This document shows positions 1-8,200 of a DNA stretch of 64,000 nt, piece by piece. The DNA is taken from assembly GCF_030269325.1 (NCBI RefSeq), contig NZ_BSTD01000006.1, forward strand, positions 310,001-374,000, written 5' to 3'. Position numbers and translations under genes: made by a program. The notes beneath the pieces are model-generated. The model was given only the letters and a program-made list of their open reading frames with translations, searched no databases and had not been told where the DNA came from. Position 1 is the first letter of the stretch. Every line of letters starts with the position of its first letter. This DNA is from Amycolatopsis sp. NBRC 101858 (GTDB taxonomy: Bacteria > Actinomycetota > Actinomycetes > Mycobacteriales > Pseudonocardiaceae).

Positions 1-763
1 AGGTCGTGATCGTCGCGTCGTCGGACACCGCGACGTCGGCGACCTTCTCGCCGAAGCGGAACGTGACGCCGAGGTCGCGCAGCTGGAACTTCAGCGACTC
101 CACGATCTCCGGGTCGCAGAAGTCGAGCATCTGGTCGCGCTGCTCCACCACGGTGACCCGCGAGCCGAGCGCCGCGAACATCGACGCGTACTCGATCCCG
201 ATCACCCCGGCGCCCACCACGACGAGCGACGACGGGATCTGCTCGAGCCGCAGGATCTCGTCGGAGTCCAGCACGCGCGCGGCGTCGAAGTCGACGTGCC
301 CCGGCCGCGCGGGCCGGGTCCCGGTGGCGATCACGATGAAGTCCGCGCTCAGCGTCCGCCGGTCGCCGGCGTGGCGCCCCTCGACGACGACGGTGTGCGG
401 GTCGGCGAAGGAGCCGGTGCCGGCGATCAGGTCGACGTGGTTGCGCATCAGCTGCGCGCGCACCACCTGGACCTCGCGCCCGACGACGTGCTGGGTGCGG
501 GCCAGCAGGTCGGCGATCGTGATGTCCTGCTTGACGCGGTAGCTCGCGCCGTACAGCTCGCGCTGGTTCATGCCGGTCAGGTAGAGCACCGCTTCGCGCA
601 GGGTCTTCGACGGGATCGTGCCGGTGTTGACGCACACCCCGCCGACCATGTCGTGCCGGTCCACGACCGCCACCCGCTTGCCCAGTTTCGCCGCGGCGAT
701 GGCGGCCTTCTGACCGCCGGGGCCCGAACCGATGACGATGAGGTCGTACTCGTGCTCGCTCAC
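1..763 (-). CDS. sthA: Soluble NAD(P)+ transhydrogenase, 3' part beyond window edge
   Basis: FAD flavoprotein of the pyridine nucleotide-disulfide oxidoreductase family that exchanges hydride between NADPH and NAD+ in the cytoplasm. The visible 254 codons show the N-terminal FAD fold (GSGPGGQKAA, near residue 12), CVNTGTIPSKTLREA near residue 45, and the NAD(P) fold (GAGVIGIEYASMFAALG, near residue 180). Dihydrolipoyl dehydrogenases carry a redox CxxxxC here; the second Cys is Thr, which is the SthA signature. The GTG at 763 places the FAD motif near the N-terminus. About 210 C-terminal residues (NAD and dimerisation domains) lie outside the window. It is divergent from the regulator at 854. 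Confidence 0.88.
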   Translation of the reverse strand, partial: MSEHEYDLIVIGSGPGGQKAAIAAAKLGKRVAVVDRHDMVGGVCVNTGTIPSKTLREAVLYLTGMNQRELYGASYRVKQDITIADLLARTQHVVGREVQVVRAQLMRNHVDLIAGTGSFADPHTVVVEGRHAGDRRTLSADFIVIATGTRPARPGHVDFDAARVLDSDEILRLEQIPSSLVVVGAGVIGIEYASMFAALGSRVTVVEQRDQMLDFCDPEIVESLKFQLRDLGVTFRFGEKVADVAVSDDATITT

Positions 764-841
764 GACGTCGAGCCTGCGCACCCGGGCGCCCCGGCGCAAC
801 CCCCCGCCGGTGAAGATCCGCGCGCGAACCGGTCCCGGGGC

Positions 842-853
842 TAGCGTGGCCGG
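842..853 (+). promoter_or_regulatory. Leaderless-type -10 box of the SARP regulator
   Basis: TAGCGT at 842-847 is followed by six bases and then the GTG start at 854. This spacing would start the transcript at the start codon. No Shine-Dalgarno sequence lies upstream, which agrees. No good -35 was seen. The 90 bp between sthA and the regulator hold nothing else I can support. Confidence 0.45.
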
Positions 854-3800
854 GTGCTGCGGGTGTCGCTGCTGGGCGAGCAGGTGATCGCCGACGACGA
901 GACCGGCGCCGTGCTGACGCGGTCGCCGCGCTCGGTCGCGCTCGTGGCCCACCTCGTCGTGCACGCCGGGCTGGCGCAGCCGCGGCGGCTGATCGCCGGG
1001 CTGTTCTGGCCGGACTCCACCGACGCGCAGGCCTTGACCAACCTCCGCCGCGAACTGCACCAGCTGCGCCGGGTGCTCGGCGACCCGCCCTCGCTGGCCG
1101 TCACCGGGCGCGACCTGTGCTGGCGGGACACCCCGTCGAGCCGGGTGGACGTGCGGGAGTTCGACCTCGCCCGCCGGGCCGCGCTGGCCGCCGCGGATCC
1201 GGGCGAAGTGGCCGCCCACGGCCAGGCCGCCTTCGCGGCCTACCGCGGCGAGCTGTTGCCCGGCCTGGCCGACGACTGGGTCCTGGCGGCCCGCGCCGAG
1301 CTCGACCGCCAGTGCGTCGAGCTGTGCGACCTGCTCTGCCGGACGCCCTCGGGCGACCCGGCCGTCGCGCTCGAGGCGGCCCGCCGCCGGATCCGGCTGC
1401 GCCCGCTGGAAGAGACCGGCTACCGGACGCTGATGGGGCTGCAGGCCGACGCCGGCGACCGGGCGGGTGCGGTGAGCACCTACCACCGGTGCGCGTCGGT
1501 CCTCGAACGCGAGCTCGGCGTCGTCCCGGCCGAGCCGACCCGCGCGGCACTGCGCCGGCTGCTCGCCCGGCCGGACCCCGAACCCCGGCGGGCCGCGGCG
1601 CCCGGGCTCGTCGGCCGGGCCGCCGAAGTGGCGCGGCTCGGCGAGCGGTGGCGAGCGGCCGCTTCGGGCCGCGCCGGGGTCGTCCTCGTGCGCGGGGACG
1701 CCGGGGTCGGCAAGACCCGGCTGGTCGCCGAGCTGGCCGCGCTGGCCCGCGCGGAAGGCGCGGTCGTCGCCGTCGGCCGGTGTTTCGGCACGGCGGGCCG
1801 GGTCGCGCTGGCGCCGGTGGCCGAGTGGCTGCGCACCCCGGCCGTACAGCGGGCGGCGACCTCGCTGGACCCGGTGTGGCGGACCGAGGTCGACCGGCTG
1901 CTGCCGGCCGCGCGCCCGACGGCGGCCGGGCACCCGACCGTCGACGCGTGGCAGCGCCTGCGGTTCTTCGAAGGGCTCGCCCGCGCGCTCACCGCCGGCG
2001 GGCGGCCCGTCCTGCTGGTGCTGGACAACGTGCAGTGGTGCGACGAAGAGACACGCGCGTTCCTCGCCTTCTGCCTCGGCCTGCTGCCGGCCGCGCCGCT
2101 GCTGGTCGCCGGGACGCTGCGCGACGGCGACCTCGACGCGAGAGTCGCGGCCTGGACCGCCCAGCTGCGCGACGACGGCAAGCTGACCGAGCTGCCGCTG
2201 CGCCCGTTCGACGCCGACGGCACCGCGCACCTCGGCGAAGCGGTGGCGGGGCGGCCGCTGTCCGCGTCGGACCGCGCGGTGCTGCACGCGGCCACCGGCG
2301 GGTTCCCGCTGTACGTCGTGGAAGCCTTGCGCACCAACGACTCCCCGCCGTCCGGCCGCTTGACCGGGGTGCTGCGGGCGCGGCTCGAGCAACCCGGCCC
2401 GGCGGCCCGCGAGGTCGCCGGGCTCGCCGCCGCGGCCGGCCGGGACTTCACGCTGGAGCTGCTCACCGAGGCGAGCGACCTCGACGCGGACACCGTCGTC
2501 GACGCCGTCGACGAACTGTGGCGGCGCCGGATCGTGCGCGAGTTCGCCGGCGGCTACGACTTCGCCCACGACCTGTTGCGCGAGGCCGCCTACCAGCAGG
2601 TCAGCCCGCCGCGGCGGTGGCTGCTGCACCGGCGGCTGGCCCAGGGCATGGAGCTGCTGCACGCCGACGACACCGACGCCGTGGCGGCGGAGCTGGCCGA
2701 GCAGTACGCCCGCGGCGGGCGCCCCGACCGCGCCGTCGCCCACTACCGGCGGGCCGCGGCCGTCGCCGCCGGGACGTTCGCCCACGCCGAGGCGATCCGG
2801 CTGCTGAAGGCGGCGCTGGCCCTCGTCCGCGCACGTCCGGCGAGCGCCAACCGCGACCGCGCGGAGCTCGAGCTCCTCGAAGCGCTCGCCGGGCCGCTCA
2901 ACGCCCACCACGGCTACTCCTCCCCCGAGCTGCAGCACGTCCTGGAGCGCTCGCTCGCACTCGCGGAGTCTTCCGGCAGCAAGGAGGCTGCGCTGACGGC
3001 GCTGCTCGAACTGTGGTCGTCCCGGTTCGTCCAGGGCCGGACCGCGGAGGCGCACGAAGCGGCCGAGCGCGCCCTCGCGCTGCTCGCCCCCGGGACGAGC
3101 GCCGAGCAGGACGGCTCGGCGCACTTCATCGTCGCGGGCTCGTCGCTGAGCCTCGGGCACGACCCGGCCGAGGCGCTGCGGCACTTCGAGCTGGGCGCGG
3201 ACCGCACGCGCGGTGCGTCGTCGTGGCCGATCGGCACCCGGCCGGACGTGCACGGCCCGGCCTGGGCGGCGCACGCGCACTGGCTCCTCGGCCACGACGA
3301 AGCGGCCGTCGCGAGCAGCGCCGCCGCGATCACGCTCGCCCGGGAGATCGAGCAGCCCTACAGCCTCGCCATCGCGCTGGCGTACGCCGGGATCACCCAC
3401 CAGATGCGCCGCGACCGGCGGGCGCTCTGGGCGGCCGTCACCGAGCTGCACGAGCTGTGCGACCGGTACGGCTTCGCGTACTACCGGGAGTGGGCGCTGG
3501 TGCTGGGCGGCTGGTCTCGCGGCGGCGCGGCCGGGCTGGCCGCCGCTCAGGACGGCGTCGCGCACCTGAAGGCCGAAGGGTCGTTCGCGCGGATGCCGTA
3601 CTGGCTGTCGCTGGTGGCCGAGCTGGCGGGGCCGGAAGCGGCCCGCGCGACGCTCGACGCCGCGCTCGCCGCCGGGGAGGCCCGCGACGACCGCTGGTGG
3701 CTGCCGGATGTGCTGCGGCTGCGGGCGGCCCACGACGCCGACCCGGTCCCCCGCCTGCGGGCGGCCGCGGAGCTGGCCCGCGTCCAGGGCAGCGTCGCCC

Positions 3801-3907
3801 TGCTGCGCCGGGCCGAAGCGGACCTCGGCGCTTTCGGGGGCCCGGGTGGCGGAGCCCCCGGCTCGGGGCGAAGCCCCGGAAGTCGCAGCGTTCGATCGGC
3901 GTCCTGA
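854..3907 (+). CDS. Large AfsR/SARP-family transcriptional regulator (wHTH-BTAD-AAA ATPase-TPR)
   Basis: Predicted DNA-binding activator of 1017 residues. In order: an OmpR-like winged helix (about 1-90), a bacterial transcriptional activation domain (about 95-245, ending ELGVVPAEPTRAALRRLL), an AAA_16-type ATPase with Walker A GDAGVGKTR near 281 and Walker B VLLVLDN, then a long alpha-helical TPR-like half. This is the architecture of large SARP proteins such as AfsR. The likely target is the adjacent FAD oxidase gene, whose upstream region has SARP-like direct repeats. The last ~25 codons are Gly/Ser/Arg-rich and come from two DNA palindromes (3835-3878), so the functional protein may end near residue 992. 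The ligand is unknown. Confidence 0.85.
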   Translation: MLRVSLLGEQVIADDETGAVLTRSPRSVALVAHLVVHAGLAQPRRLIAGLFWPDSTDAQALTNLRRELHQLRRVLGDPPSLAVTGRDLCWRDTPSSRVDVREFDLARRAALAAADPGEVAAHGQAAFAAYRGELLPGLADDWVLAARAELDRQCVELCDLLCRTPSGDPAVALEAARRRIRLRPLEETGYRTLMGLQADAGDRAGAVSTYHRCASVLERELGVVPAEPTRAALRRLLARPDPEPRRAAAPGLVGRAAEVARLGERWRAAASGRAGVVLVRGDAGVGKTRLVAELAALARAEGAVVAVGRCFGTAGRVALAPVAEWLRTPAVQRAATSLDPVWRTEVDRLLPAARPTAAGHPTVDAWQRLRFFEGLARALTAGGRPVLLVLDNVQWCDEETRAFLAFCLGLLPAAPLLVAGTLRDGDLDARVAAWTAQLRDDGKLTELPLRPFDADGTAHLGEAVAGRPLSASDRAVLHAATGGFPLYVVEALRTNDSPPSGRLTGVLRARLEQPGPAAREVAGLAAAAGRDFTLELLTEASDLDADTVVDAVDELWRRRIVREFAGGYDFAHDLLREAAYQQVSPPRRWLLHRRLAQGMELLHADDTDAVAAELAEQYARGGRPDRAVAHYRRAAAVAAGTFAHAEAIRLLKAALALVRARPASANRDRAELELLEALAGPLNAHHGYSSPELQHVLERSLALAESSGSKEAALTALLELWSSRFVQGRTAEAHEAAERALALLAPGTSAEQDGSAHFIVAGSSLSLGHDPAEALRHFELGADRTRGASSWPIGTRPDVHGPAWAAHAHWLLGHDEAAVASSAAAITLAREIEQPYSLAIALAYAGITHQMRRDRRALWAAVTELHELCDRYGFAYYREWALVLGGWSRGGAAGLAAAQDGVAHLKAEGSFARMPYWLSLVAELAGPEAARATLDAALAAGEARDDRWWLPDVLRLRAAHDADPVPRLRAAAELARVQGSVALLRRAEADLGAFGGPGGGAPGSGRSPGSRSVRSAS
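3835..3878. repeat. Two GC-rich hairpins forming the 3' end of the regulator ORF
   Basis: CGGGGGC (3835-3841) pairs with GCCCCCG (3854-3860). CGGGGC (3864-3869) pairs with GCCCCG (3873-3878) around a GAA loop. Both sit inside the coding frame and create its low-complexity tail. They look like small dispersed palindromes or a terminator that became coding. Confidence 0.55.
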
Positions 3908-3913
3908 CCTGCG

Positions 3914-3955
3914 GCGAACGGACCGAACGCTGCGCGAACGCCGCGTGCCTACGTT
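3914..3955 (+). promoter_or_regulatory. Putative SARP operator (three direct repeats) and -10 box
   Basis: GCGAACG (3914-3920), CCGAACG (3923-3929) and GCGAACG (3934-3940) are direct repeats starting 9 and 11 bases apart. TACGTT (3950-3955) follows nine bases after the last repeat. SARPs are known to bind heptamer repeats at 11-bp pitch just upstream of -10 boxes. The regulator gene next door makes this the obvious operator. Binding itself is inference. Confidence 0.5.
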
Positions 3956-3988
3956 CTCTTCGGGTACGGGAAATCCGAGAGGGGCACC

Positions 3989-5377
3989 ATGACCACCACC
4001 GCTCTGCCGCACGAGGAACTGGCCACCGCGCTGCGCGGCGACCTGATCACGCCGGCCGACCCGGGCTACGACGAGGCCCGCGCCGTGTACAACGCCATGA
4101 TCGACAAGCGGCCCGCGGCGATCGCCTACTGCCGCGACGCCGCCGACGTCGTCACCTGCGTCCGGTACGGCCGGGCACAGGGCCTGGACATCGCCGTGCG
4201 CGGCGGCGGCCACAACGCGGGCGGCCTCGGCGTCGCCGACGGCGCGCTGGTCATCGACCTGTCCGGCCTGCGCAGCACGACCGTCGACCCGGTGAACCAC
4301 ACCGTGCGCGCCGACGCCGGGTGCACCTGGGGCGACGTCGACCACGCGACGGTCGCGTTCGGGATGGCGACGCCGTCGGGGATCGTCGGGTCCACCGGGG
4401 TCGCGGGCCTGACGCTCGGCGGCGGCATCGGCTACCTGGCCCGGCGGTTCGGCCTGACGATCGACAACCTGCTGGGCGCGGACGTCGTCCTCGCGGACGG
4501 GTCGTTCGTGCACGCTTCGGAGTCGTCGCACCCGGATCTGTTCTGGGCCCTGCGCGGGGGCGGGGGCAACTTCGGCGTGGTCACGTCGTTCACCTTCCGC
4601 TGCCACGACATCGGCGAGCACGGCGTCGTGCTCGGCGGGCCGGTGCTCTACGACCTGGGCGACACCCCGGACGTGCTGCGCTGGTACCGCGAGCTGCTGC
4701 CGTCGCTGCCGGAGGAGCTGAACGGCTGGTTCGGGCTGCTCACGATCCCGCCCGCGCCGCCGTTCCCGGAGGAGCTGTGGGGACGCAAGGCGTGCGGCAT
4801 CGTCTGGTGCTACACGGGACCGCACGACAAGGCGGACGAGGTGCTGGCACCGGTGCGCTCGTTCGGCTCACCGGTGCTGGTCGGCCTGCAGGAGATGCCG
4901 TACACGGCGCTGCAGGGGGCGTTCGACGCGCTGTACCCGGCGGGACTGCAGTGGTACTGGCGCGCGGACGTGTTCCACGAGATCTCCGACGCGGCGATCG
5001 ACATCCACCTCAAGCACGGCGAGGGGTTGCCGTCGATGCATTCGTCGATGCACCTGTACCCGATCGACGGAGCGGCGAGCCGGGTCGCCCCGGACGCGAC
5101 GGCGTTCCCGCACCGGTCGGGCGGGTGGTCGGGCGTGATCGTGGGGGTGGACCCGTCACCGGCCAACGCGGCGGAGATTTCCCAGTGGACGCGGGACTAT
5201 TGGGAGGAACTGCACCCGACTTCGGCGGGCGGGGCGTACGTCAACTTCATGATGGAGGAGGGCCAGGACCGGGTTCGCGCATCGTACGGCGCGAACTACG
5301 AGCGGCTCGCCTCGGTGAAGCGGCGGTACGACCCGGAGAACGTGTTCCACATCAACCAGAACATCCGCCCGGCTTGA
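3989..5377 (+). CDS. FAD-linked oxidoreductase (PCMH/BBE family)
   Basis: 462-residue flavin oxidase of the berberine-bridge/6-hydroxynicotine-oxidase type, probably oxidising a small organic substrate with O2. The PCMH FAD domain is clear: AVRGGGHNAGGLGVADGALV near 70, with the His that commonly anchors FAD covalently in this family, then GGGIGYLARRFG and GGGGNFGVVTSF. The C-terminal BBE motif is YDPENVFHINQNIRP. No signal peptide. The ATG follows AGAGGGG. It stands alone behind the SARP regulator, and no biosynthetic cluster surrounds the pair. The substrate cannot be read from sequence. Confidence 0.85.
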   Translation: MTTTALPHEELATALRGDLITPADPGYDEARAVYNAMIDKRPAAIAYCRDAADVVTCVRYGRAQGLDIAVRGGGHNAGGLGVADGALVIDLSGLRSTTVDPVNHTVRADAGCTWGDVDHATVAFGMATPSGIVGSTGVAGLTLGGGIGYLARRFGLTIDNLLGADVVLADGSFVHASESSHPDLFWALRGGGGNFGVVTSFTFRCHDIGEHGVVLGGPVLYDLGDTPDVLRWYRELLPSLPEELNGWFGLLTIPPAPPFPEELWGRKACGIVWCYTGPHDKADEVLAPVRSFGSPVLVGLQEMPYTALQGAFDALYPAGLQWYWRADVFHEISDAAIDIHLKHGEGLPSMHSSMHLYPIDGAASRVAPDATAFPHRSGGWSGVIVGVDPSPANAAEISQWTRDYWEELHPTSAGGAYVNFMMEEGQDRVRASYGANYERLASVKRRYDPENVFHINQNIRPA

Positions 5378-5413
5378 CGCGCGGCGCGGTGGCCGGGCGG
5401 AGGGCCCGGTTCT

Positions 5414-5455
5414 GTGAAGGCCGCTGCGAGGTGTGTTCCTCGCGGCGGCCTTCAC
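5414..5455. terminator. Long hairpin between convergent genes
   Basis: The arm 5414-5424 (GTGAAGGCCGC) pairs perfectly with 5445-5455, and an inner arm GCGAGG (5426-5431) pairs with CCTCGC (5438-5443). One mismatch separates them and the loop is six bases. No U-tract, as usual in actinomycetes. It lies between two converging genes and could serve both. Confidence 0.75.
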
Positions 5456-5474
5456 GGCCTTCGGCCGGGGTCGG

Positions 5475-5972
5475 TCAACCGAGGCCGAGGTATTCGTCGG
5501 CGTCGATGCGCAGGCCGCCGTCGTAGTGGATGACCGTGAGCACGTGCCGTTCGACCAGCGTCGCGGTGCCGTCGCGGGGGTGGAGCGCGATGCGCACCGT
5601 CACCTGGCTGTCGCGGACCGACGGTTGGTCCAGCACCTCCGCACTGCGGTAGCGGCCCCAGAACCGGTCGTAGCTCGCGCGGCCGCGGCCGCGGAGGTTC
5701 GGGCCGATCAGCGGCCAGCCCGCGCTGGTGTCCGGCATCGAGCGGTAGTAGCCGACGACGAAGCCGGCTAAGTCTTCCTCGGCGTCGTCCGGCGCCGGGG
5801 CGGACCGGGCGGGCTCGGTGCGCGAGGTGCCGGGCGGCGCCGGCTGAGCCGCCCCCGGGACGGGCGGAAACGGCGGCCAGTGCTGATCCCCCGCGACGGC
5901 CAAGTAGGCCGGGACCAGCGCGATGACGGCCGCGACGGCTCCGAGCCTGGTGTAGAAACCCTCTTTCGACAC
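5475..5972 (-). CDS. Hypothetical single-pass or secreted protein
   Basis: 165 residues, unrecognised family. A short hydrophobic N-terminal segment (GAVAAVIALVPAYLAVAG, about residues 9-26) looks like a signal anchor. It is followed by a Pro-rich linker (to about 62) and a compact domain (about 70-165). The layout resembles the extracytoplasmic end of actinobacterial Ser/Thr kinases, but no kinase is attached. The GTG at 5972 puts the hydrophobic stretch at the N-terminus. Longer starts are possible but would run into the fluC promoter region. Function unknown. Confidence 0.6.
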   Translation of the reverse strand: MSKEGFYTRLGAVAAVIALVPAYLAVAGDQHWPPFPPVPGAAQPAPPGTSRTEPARSAPAPDDAEEDLAGFVVGYYRSMPDTSAGWPLIGPNLRGRGRASYDRFWGRYRSAEVLDQPSVRDSQVTVRIALHPRDGTATLVERHVLTVIHYDGGLRIDADEYLGLG

Positions 5973-6099
5973 GTCCGCTGGAGTCGCCCGCGCGAAGGCC
6001 GTCGTTACGGCCGCCGCAGTGCGCGAATCACCGTCACCGGGACTGCTTGCGTCGAGGCCCGTGCGCGCCGGGGTAGGTTCGGGCGCGGAGGTGATCACT

Positions 6100-6507
6100 G
6101 TGCCCGCGACCCCGGCGACCCGGTGGGACGTCCTGCTCGCGATCGGCATCGGCGGTGCGCTGGGCAGCCTCGCCCGGTACGGCCTGTCGGTGGCGATTCC
6201 GCACGGCCGCGGGGAGTTCGCCGTCGCGACGATGGTCACCAACGTTCTCGGCTGCCTGCTCATCGGTGTCCTGATGGCGATCCTGACCACCACCGCGCGC
6301 CCCCATCACCTGCTCCGGCCGTTCCTCGGTGTCGGGATCCTCGGTGGCTTCACGACCTTCTCCACCTTCGTCACCGACACCCTCGACGCGGCGACCACCG
6401 GGCGGATACTGGGTTCGCTCGCCTACCTGCTGGGGTCGGTCGCGCTCTGCCTGGCCGCGGTGACCGCCGGCCTGACCGCGACCCGCGCGATCCGGAAGGG
6501 ACGCTGA
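6100..6507 (+). CDS. crcB: Fluoride channel FluC/CrcB, subunit 1
   Basis: 135-residue, four-helix fluoride exporter of the inner membrane. Family signatures are GGALGSLARYGLS in helix 1 and the conserved pore segment GILGGFTTFSTF in helix 3. The start is set by an almost perfect ribosome site (GGAGGTGATC at 6088-6097) in front of GTG 6100; the GTG at 6091 lies inside that site. It is first of three coupled genes, overlapping the next by one base. Gram-positive bacteria often use two different FluC chains, and the third gene here is the second chain. Confidence 0.92.
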   Translation: MPATPATRWDVLLAIGIGGALGSLARYGLSVAIPHGRGEFAVATMVTNVLGCLLIGVLMAILTTTARPHHLLRPFLGVGILGGFTTFSTFVTDTLDAATTGRILGSLAYLLGSVALCLAAVTAGLTATRAIRKGR

Positions 6508-6839
6508 TGGAAGGACCGGCCACCCGCCTCACGATCTACATCGGCGAAGACGACCACTGGCACCACAAGCCGCTCTACCACGAGATCGTCCGCCGGGCGC
6601 GCGATGCCGGGCTGGCGGGCGCTTCGGTCCTCCGCGGCGTCGAAGGCTACGGCGCGTCCTCGCTGATCCACACCACGAGGATCCTGTCGCTGTCGGAAGA
6701 CCTGCCGATGGTCATCGTGATCATCGACGCCGAAGTGAAGCTGCGGGCGTTCCTGCCCCAGCTGGACGAGCTGATCGGCGAAGGCCTGGTGACGCTCGAC
6801 CAGGTCGAGGTCGTCCGCTACGTGGGGCGGACGGAGTGA
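6507..6839 (+). CDS. DUF190 family protein between two fluC genes
   Basis: 110 residues of the DUF190 family, small soluble ferredoxin-like-fold proteins often found beside crcB. Visible family features are RLTIYIGEDDHWHHKPLYH at the N-terminus, then GASVLRGVEGYGASSLIHT and LSEDLPMVIVIID. The ATG overlaps the fluC1 stop (TGATG), and its own stop overlaps the next GTG by four bases, so all three genes are translationally coupled. The fold resembles PII-like proteins, so a regulatory role on the channel is conceivable but unproven. Confidence 0.9.
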   Translation: MEGPATRLTIYIGEDDHWHHKPLYHEIVRRARDAGLAGASVLRGVEGYGASSLIHTTRILSLSEDLPMVIVIIDAEVKLRAFLPQLDELIGEGLVTLDQVEVVRYVGRTE

Positions 6840-7210
6840 CGCTGGTGCTGGTGGCCCTCGGCGGGGCGGCGGGCTCGATCCTGCGCTACCTGACCGACCG
6901 GCGCGTGCAGGCCTGGCGGGACTCGCCGTTCCCCTTCGGGACGCTGACGGTCAACGTCGTCGGCTCGTTCATCCTCGGCTTCCTGAGCGGCTGGCTCCTG
7001 CACGGCGCCGAGCCGTCGTCGATCCGGGCGCTGGTGGCCGTGGGCTTCTGCGGCGGCCTGACGACGTTCTCGACGTTCGGCTACGAGACCGTCCGGCTGG
7101 TCCTGGAGAAGACGCGCCTGTACGCGGTGCTCAACGTGGTCGTGACGGTGGTCGCGGGCCTGGCTTCGGGTGCGCTGGGCTTGGTCCTGGCCACCGCCGT
7201 CTTCAGCTAG
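6836..7210 (+). CDS. crcB: Fluoride channel FluC/CrcB, subunit 2
   Basis: 124 residues, the usual FluC length. It shows the family signatures GGAAGSILRYLTD and the pore segment GFCGGLTTFSTFGYE. It probably pairs with the first chain in a dual-topology dimer exporting fluoride. The GTG start is embedded in the DUF190 stop (GTGA). The end overlaps the converging SDR gene by eight bases, leaving no room for a terminator between them. Confidence 0.92.
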   Translation: MTLVLVALGGAAGSILRYLTDRRVQAWRDSPFPFGTLTVNVVGSFILGFLSGWLLHGAEPSSIRALVAVGFCGGLTTFSTFGYETVRLVLEKTRLYAVLNVVVTVVAGLASGALGLVLATAVFS

Positions 7211-8144
7211 TCAGCTCGGCCGACAGCGTCCAGAGCCGGTCCGCGAGGGCCGCGTCCAGCGCCCATGCCTTGACGCCGTGCGGGTGGTCGGCGAGGTCGG
7301 CGTCATCCGGGACGGGGTAGGCCTCCTGGCCGTCGTCGAGGTAGTGCCCGCCGGTGCGGGCGAACTGCGGCGCGACGGCCGCCACGACGCTGGTCGCCGC
7401 CCCCTGCGCCACGGTCTTGTAGGTGAAGATCCCCGCCGCTTCGGCCGCGGCGAGGGACTGCTTCTGCGCCTGCGTGAAATGGCGCTGTAGCCCCGTCGCG
7501 ACGCCGCCCGGGTTCGCCGCGTTCGCGAAGATGCCCTCGGCCGCCCACCGGTGGGTGGCGCCCACCGCGAACAGGGAGTTCGCGGTCTTCGACCGGGCGT
7601 ACGCGATCTGGGGGTCGTAATCCCGGCGTTCGAAGTGCGGGTCGTCGAAGTCGACGCCGGCACGCATGTGCGCGGTCGAGCTGACCGCGACGATCCGCGC
7701 CTCACCGCGGTCCGCGGCCCCGTCCGCGAGAGCGTCGCGCAGGCCGCGGGCGAGCGCGAAGTGCCCCAGGTGGTTCGTCGCGAACTGCAGCTCCCACCCC
7801 TCCGGCGTGCGCGCCAGGCCGCCGGTCACGAGCCCGGCGTTGGCGACGAGCAGGTGGAGCGGGCCGGTCCAGTCGTCGGTGAACCGGCGCACGGACGCCC
7901 GGTCGGCGAGGTCGAGCGGCCGGATCGCCGCGCCCGCGATGGTGGCGGCGACCGCCTCCCCGGCGGTGCGGTCGCGGACGGCGAGCGTCACCTCGGCGCC
8001 GGCGGAGGCCAGCGCCCGGGCCGTTTCGGCGCCGAGGCCCGAGGACGCGCCGGTCACGACCACGCGGACGCCGGACAGGTCGTGACCGGCCACGACCTCG
8101 GCCGCGGTGGTGGCGGCGGTGAACGGCGTGCTGATCAAGGCCAT
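7203..8144 (-). CDS. Short-chain dehydrogenase/reductase
   Basis: 313-residue NAD(P)-dependent oxidoreductase of the retinol-dehydrogenase-like SDR group. The cofactor loop is VVVTGASSGLGAETARAL (near 29-46), the structural motif is VANAGLV, and the catalytic pair is in YARSKTANSLF. An ATG at 8144 is chosen over one 15 bases upstream because TATAGT on this strand (8156-8151) sits six bases before it, a leaderless arrangement. Divergent from a TetR gene with a shared operator, so probably repressed by it. Substrate unknown. Confidence 0.88.
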   Translation of the reverse strand: MALISTPFTAATTAAEVVAGHDLSGVRVVVTGASSGLGAETARALASAGAEVTLAVRDRTAGEAVAATIAGAAIRPLDLADRASVRRFTDDWTGPLHLLVANAGLVTGGLARTPEGWELQFATNHLGHFALARGLRDALADGAADRGEARIVAVSSTAHMRAGVDFDDPHFERRDYDPQIAYARSKTANSLFAVGATHRWAAEGIFANAANPGGVATGLQRHFTQAQKQSLAAAEAAGIFTYKTVAQGAATSVVAAVAPQFARTGGHYLDDGQEAYPVPDDADLADHPHGVKAWALDAALADRLWTLSAELTS

Positions 8145-8150
8145 GACCCG

Positions 8151-8178
8151 ACTATACAAACTAAGCAGAAGTTGTAAA
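8151..8178. promoter_or_regulatory. Shared SDR/TetR promoter with dyad operator
   Basis: TACAA (8155-8159) and TTGTA (8172-8176) form a dyad with a 12-base spacer. On the minus strand TTTACA (8178-8173) and TATAGT (8156-8151), 16 bases apart, make a near-consensus promoter for the SDR gene, so the dyad covers both boxes. On the plus strand TAGCCT (8189-8194) lies six bases before the tetR ATG. The simplest reading is one TetR site controlling both directions. Confidence 0.5.
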
Positions 8179-8200
8179 GCCAGCCTGCTAGCCTGGCCGC

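Noticed and set aside
854..5377. Biosynthetic gene cluster around the SARP regulator
   Set aside because: Only one oxidase accompanies it; sthA and fluoride genes flank the pair, and no synthase genes are present.
1117..5526. Very long open frame (1469 codons) overlapping the SARP regulator and oxidase
   Set aside because: It is the Arg/Gly/Pro-rich shadow frame usual in high-GC DNA; the two genes beneath it have clear domains and correct codon bias.
5973..6099. Fluoride riboswitch before fluC
   Set aside because: The conserved crcB-motif core could not be recognised in the 127 bases; only the strong ribosome site is visible.
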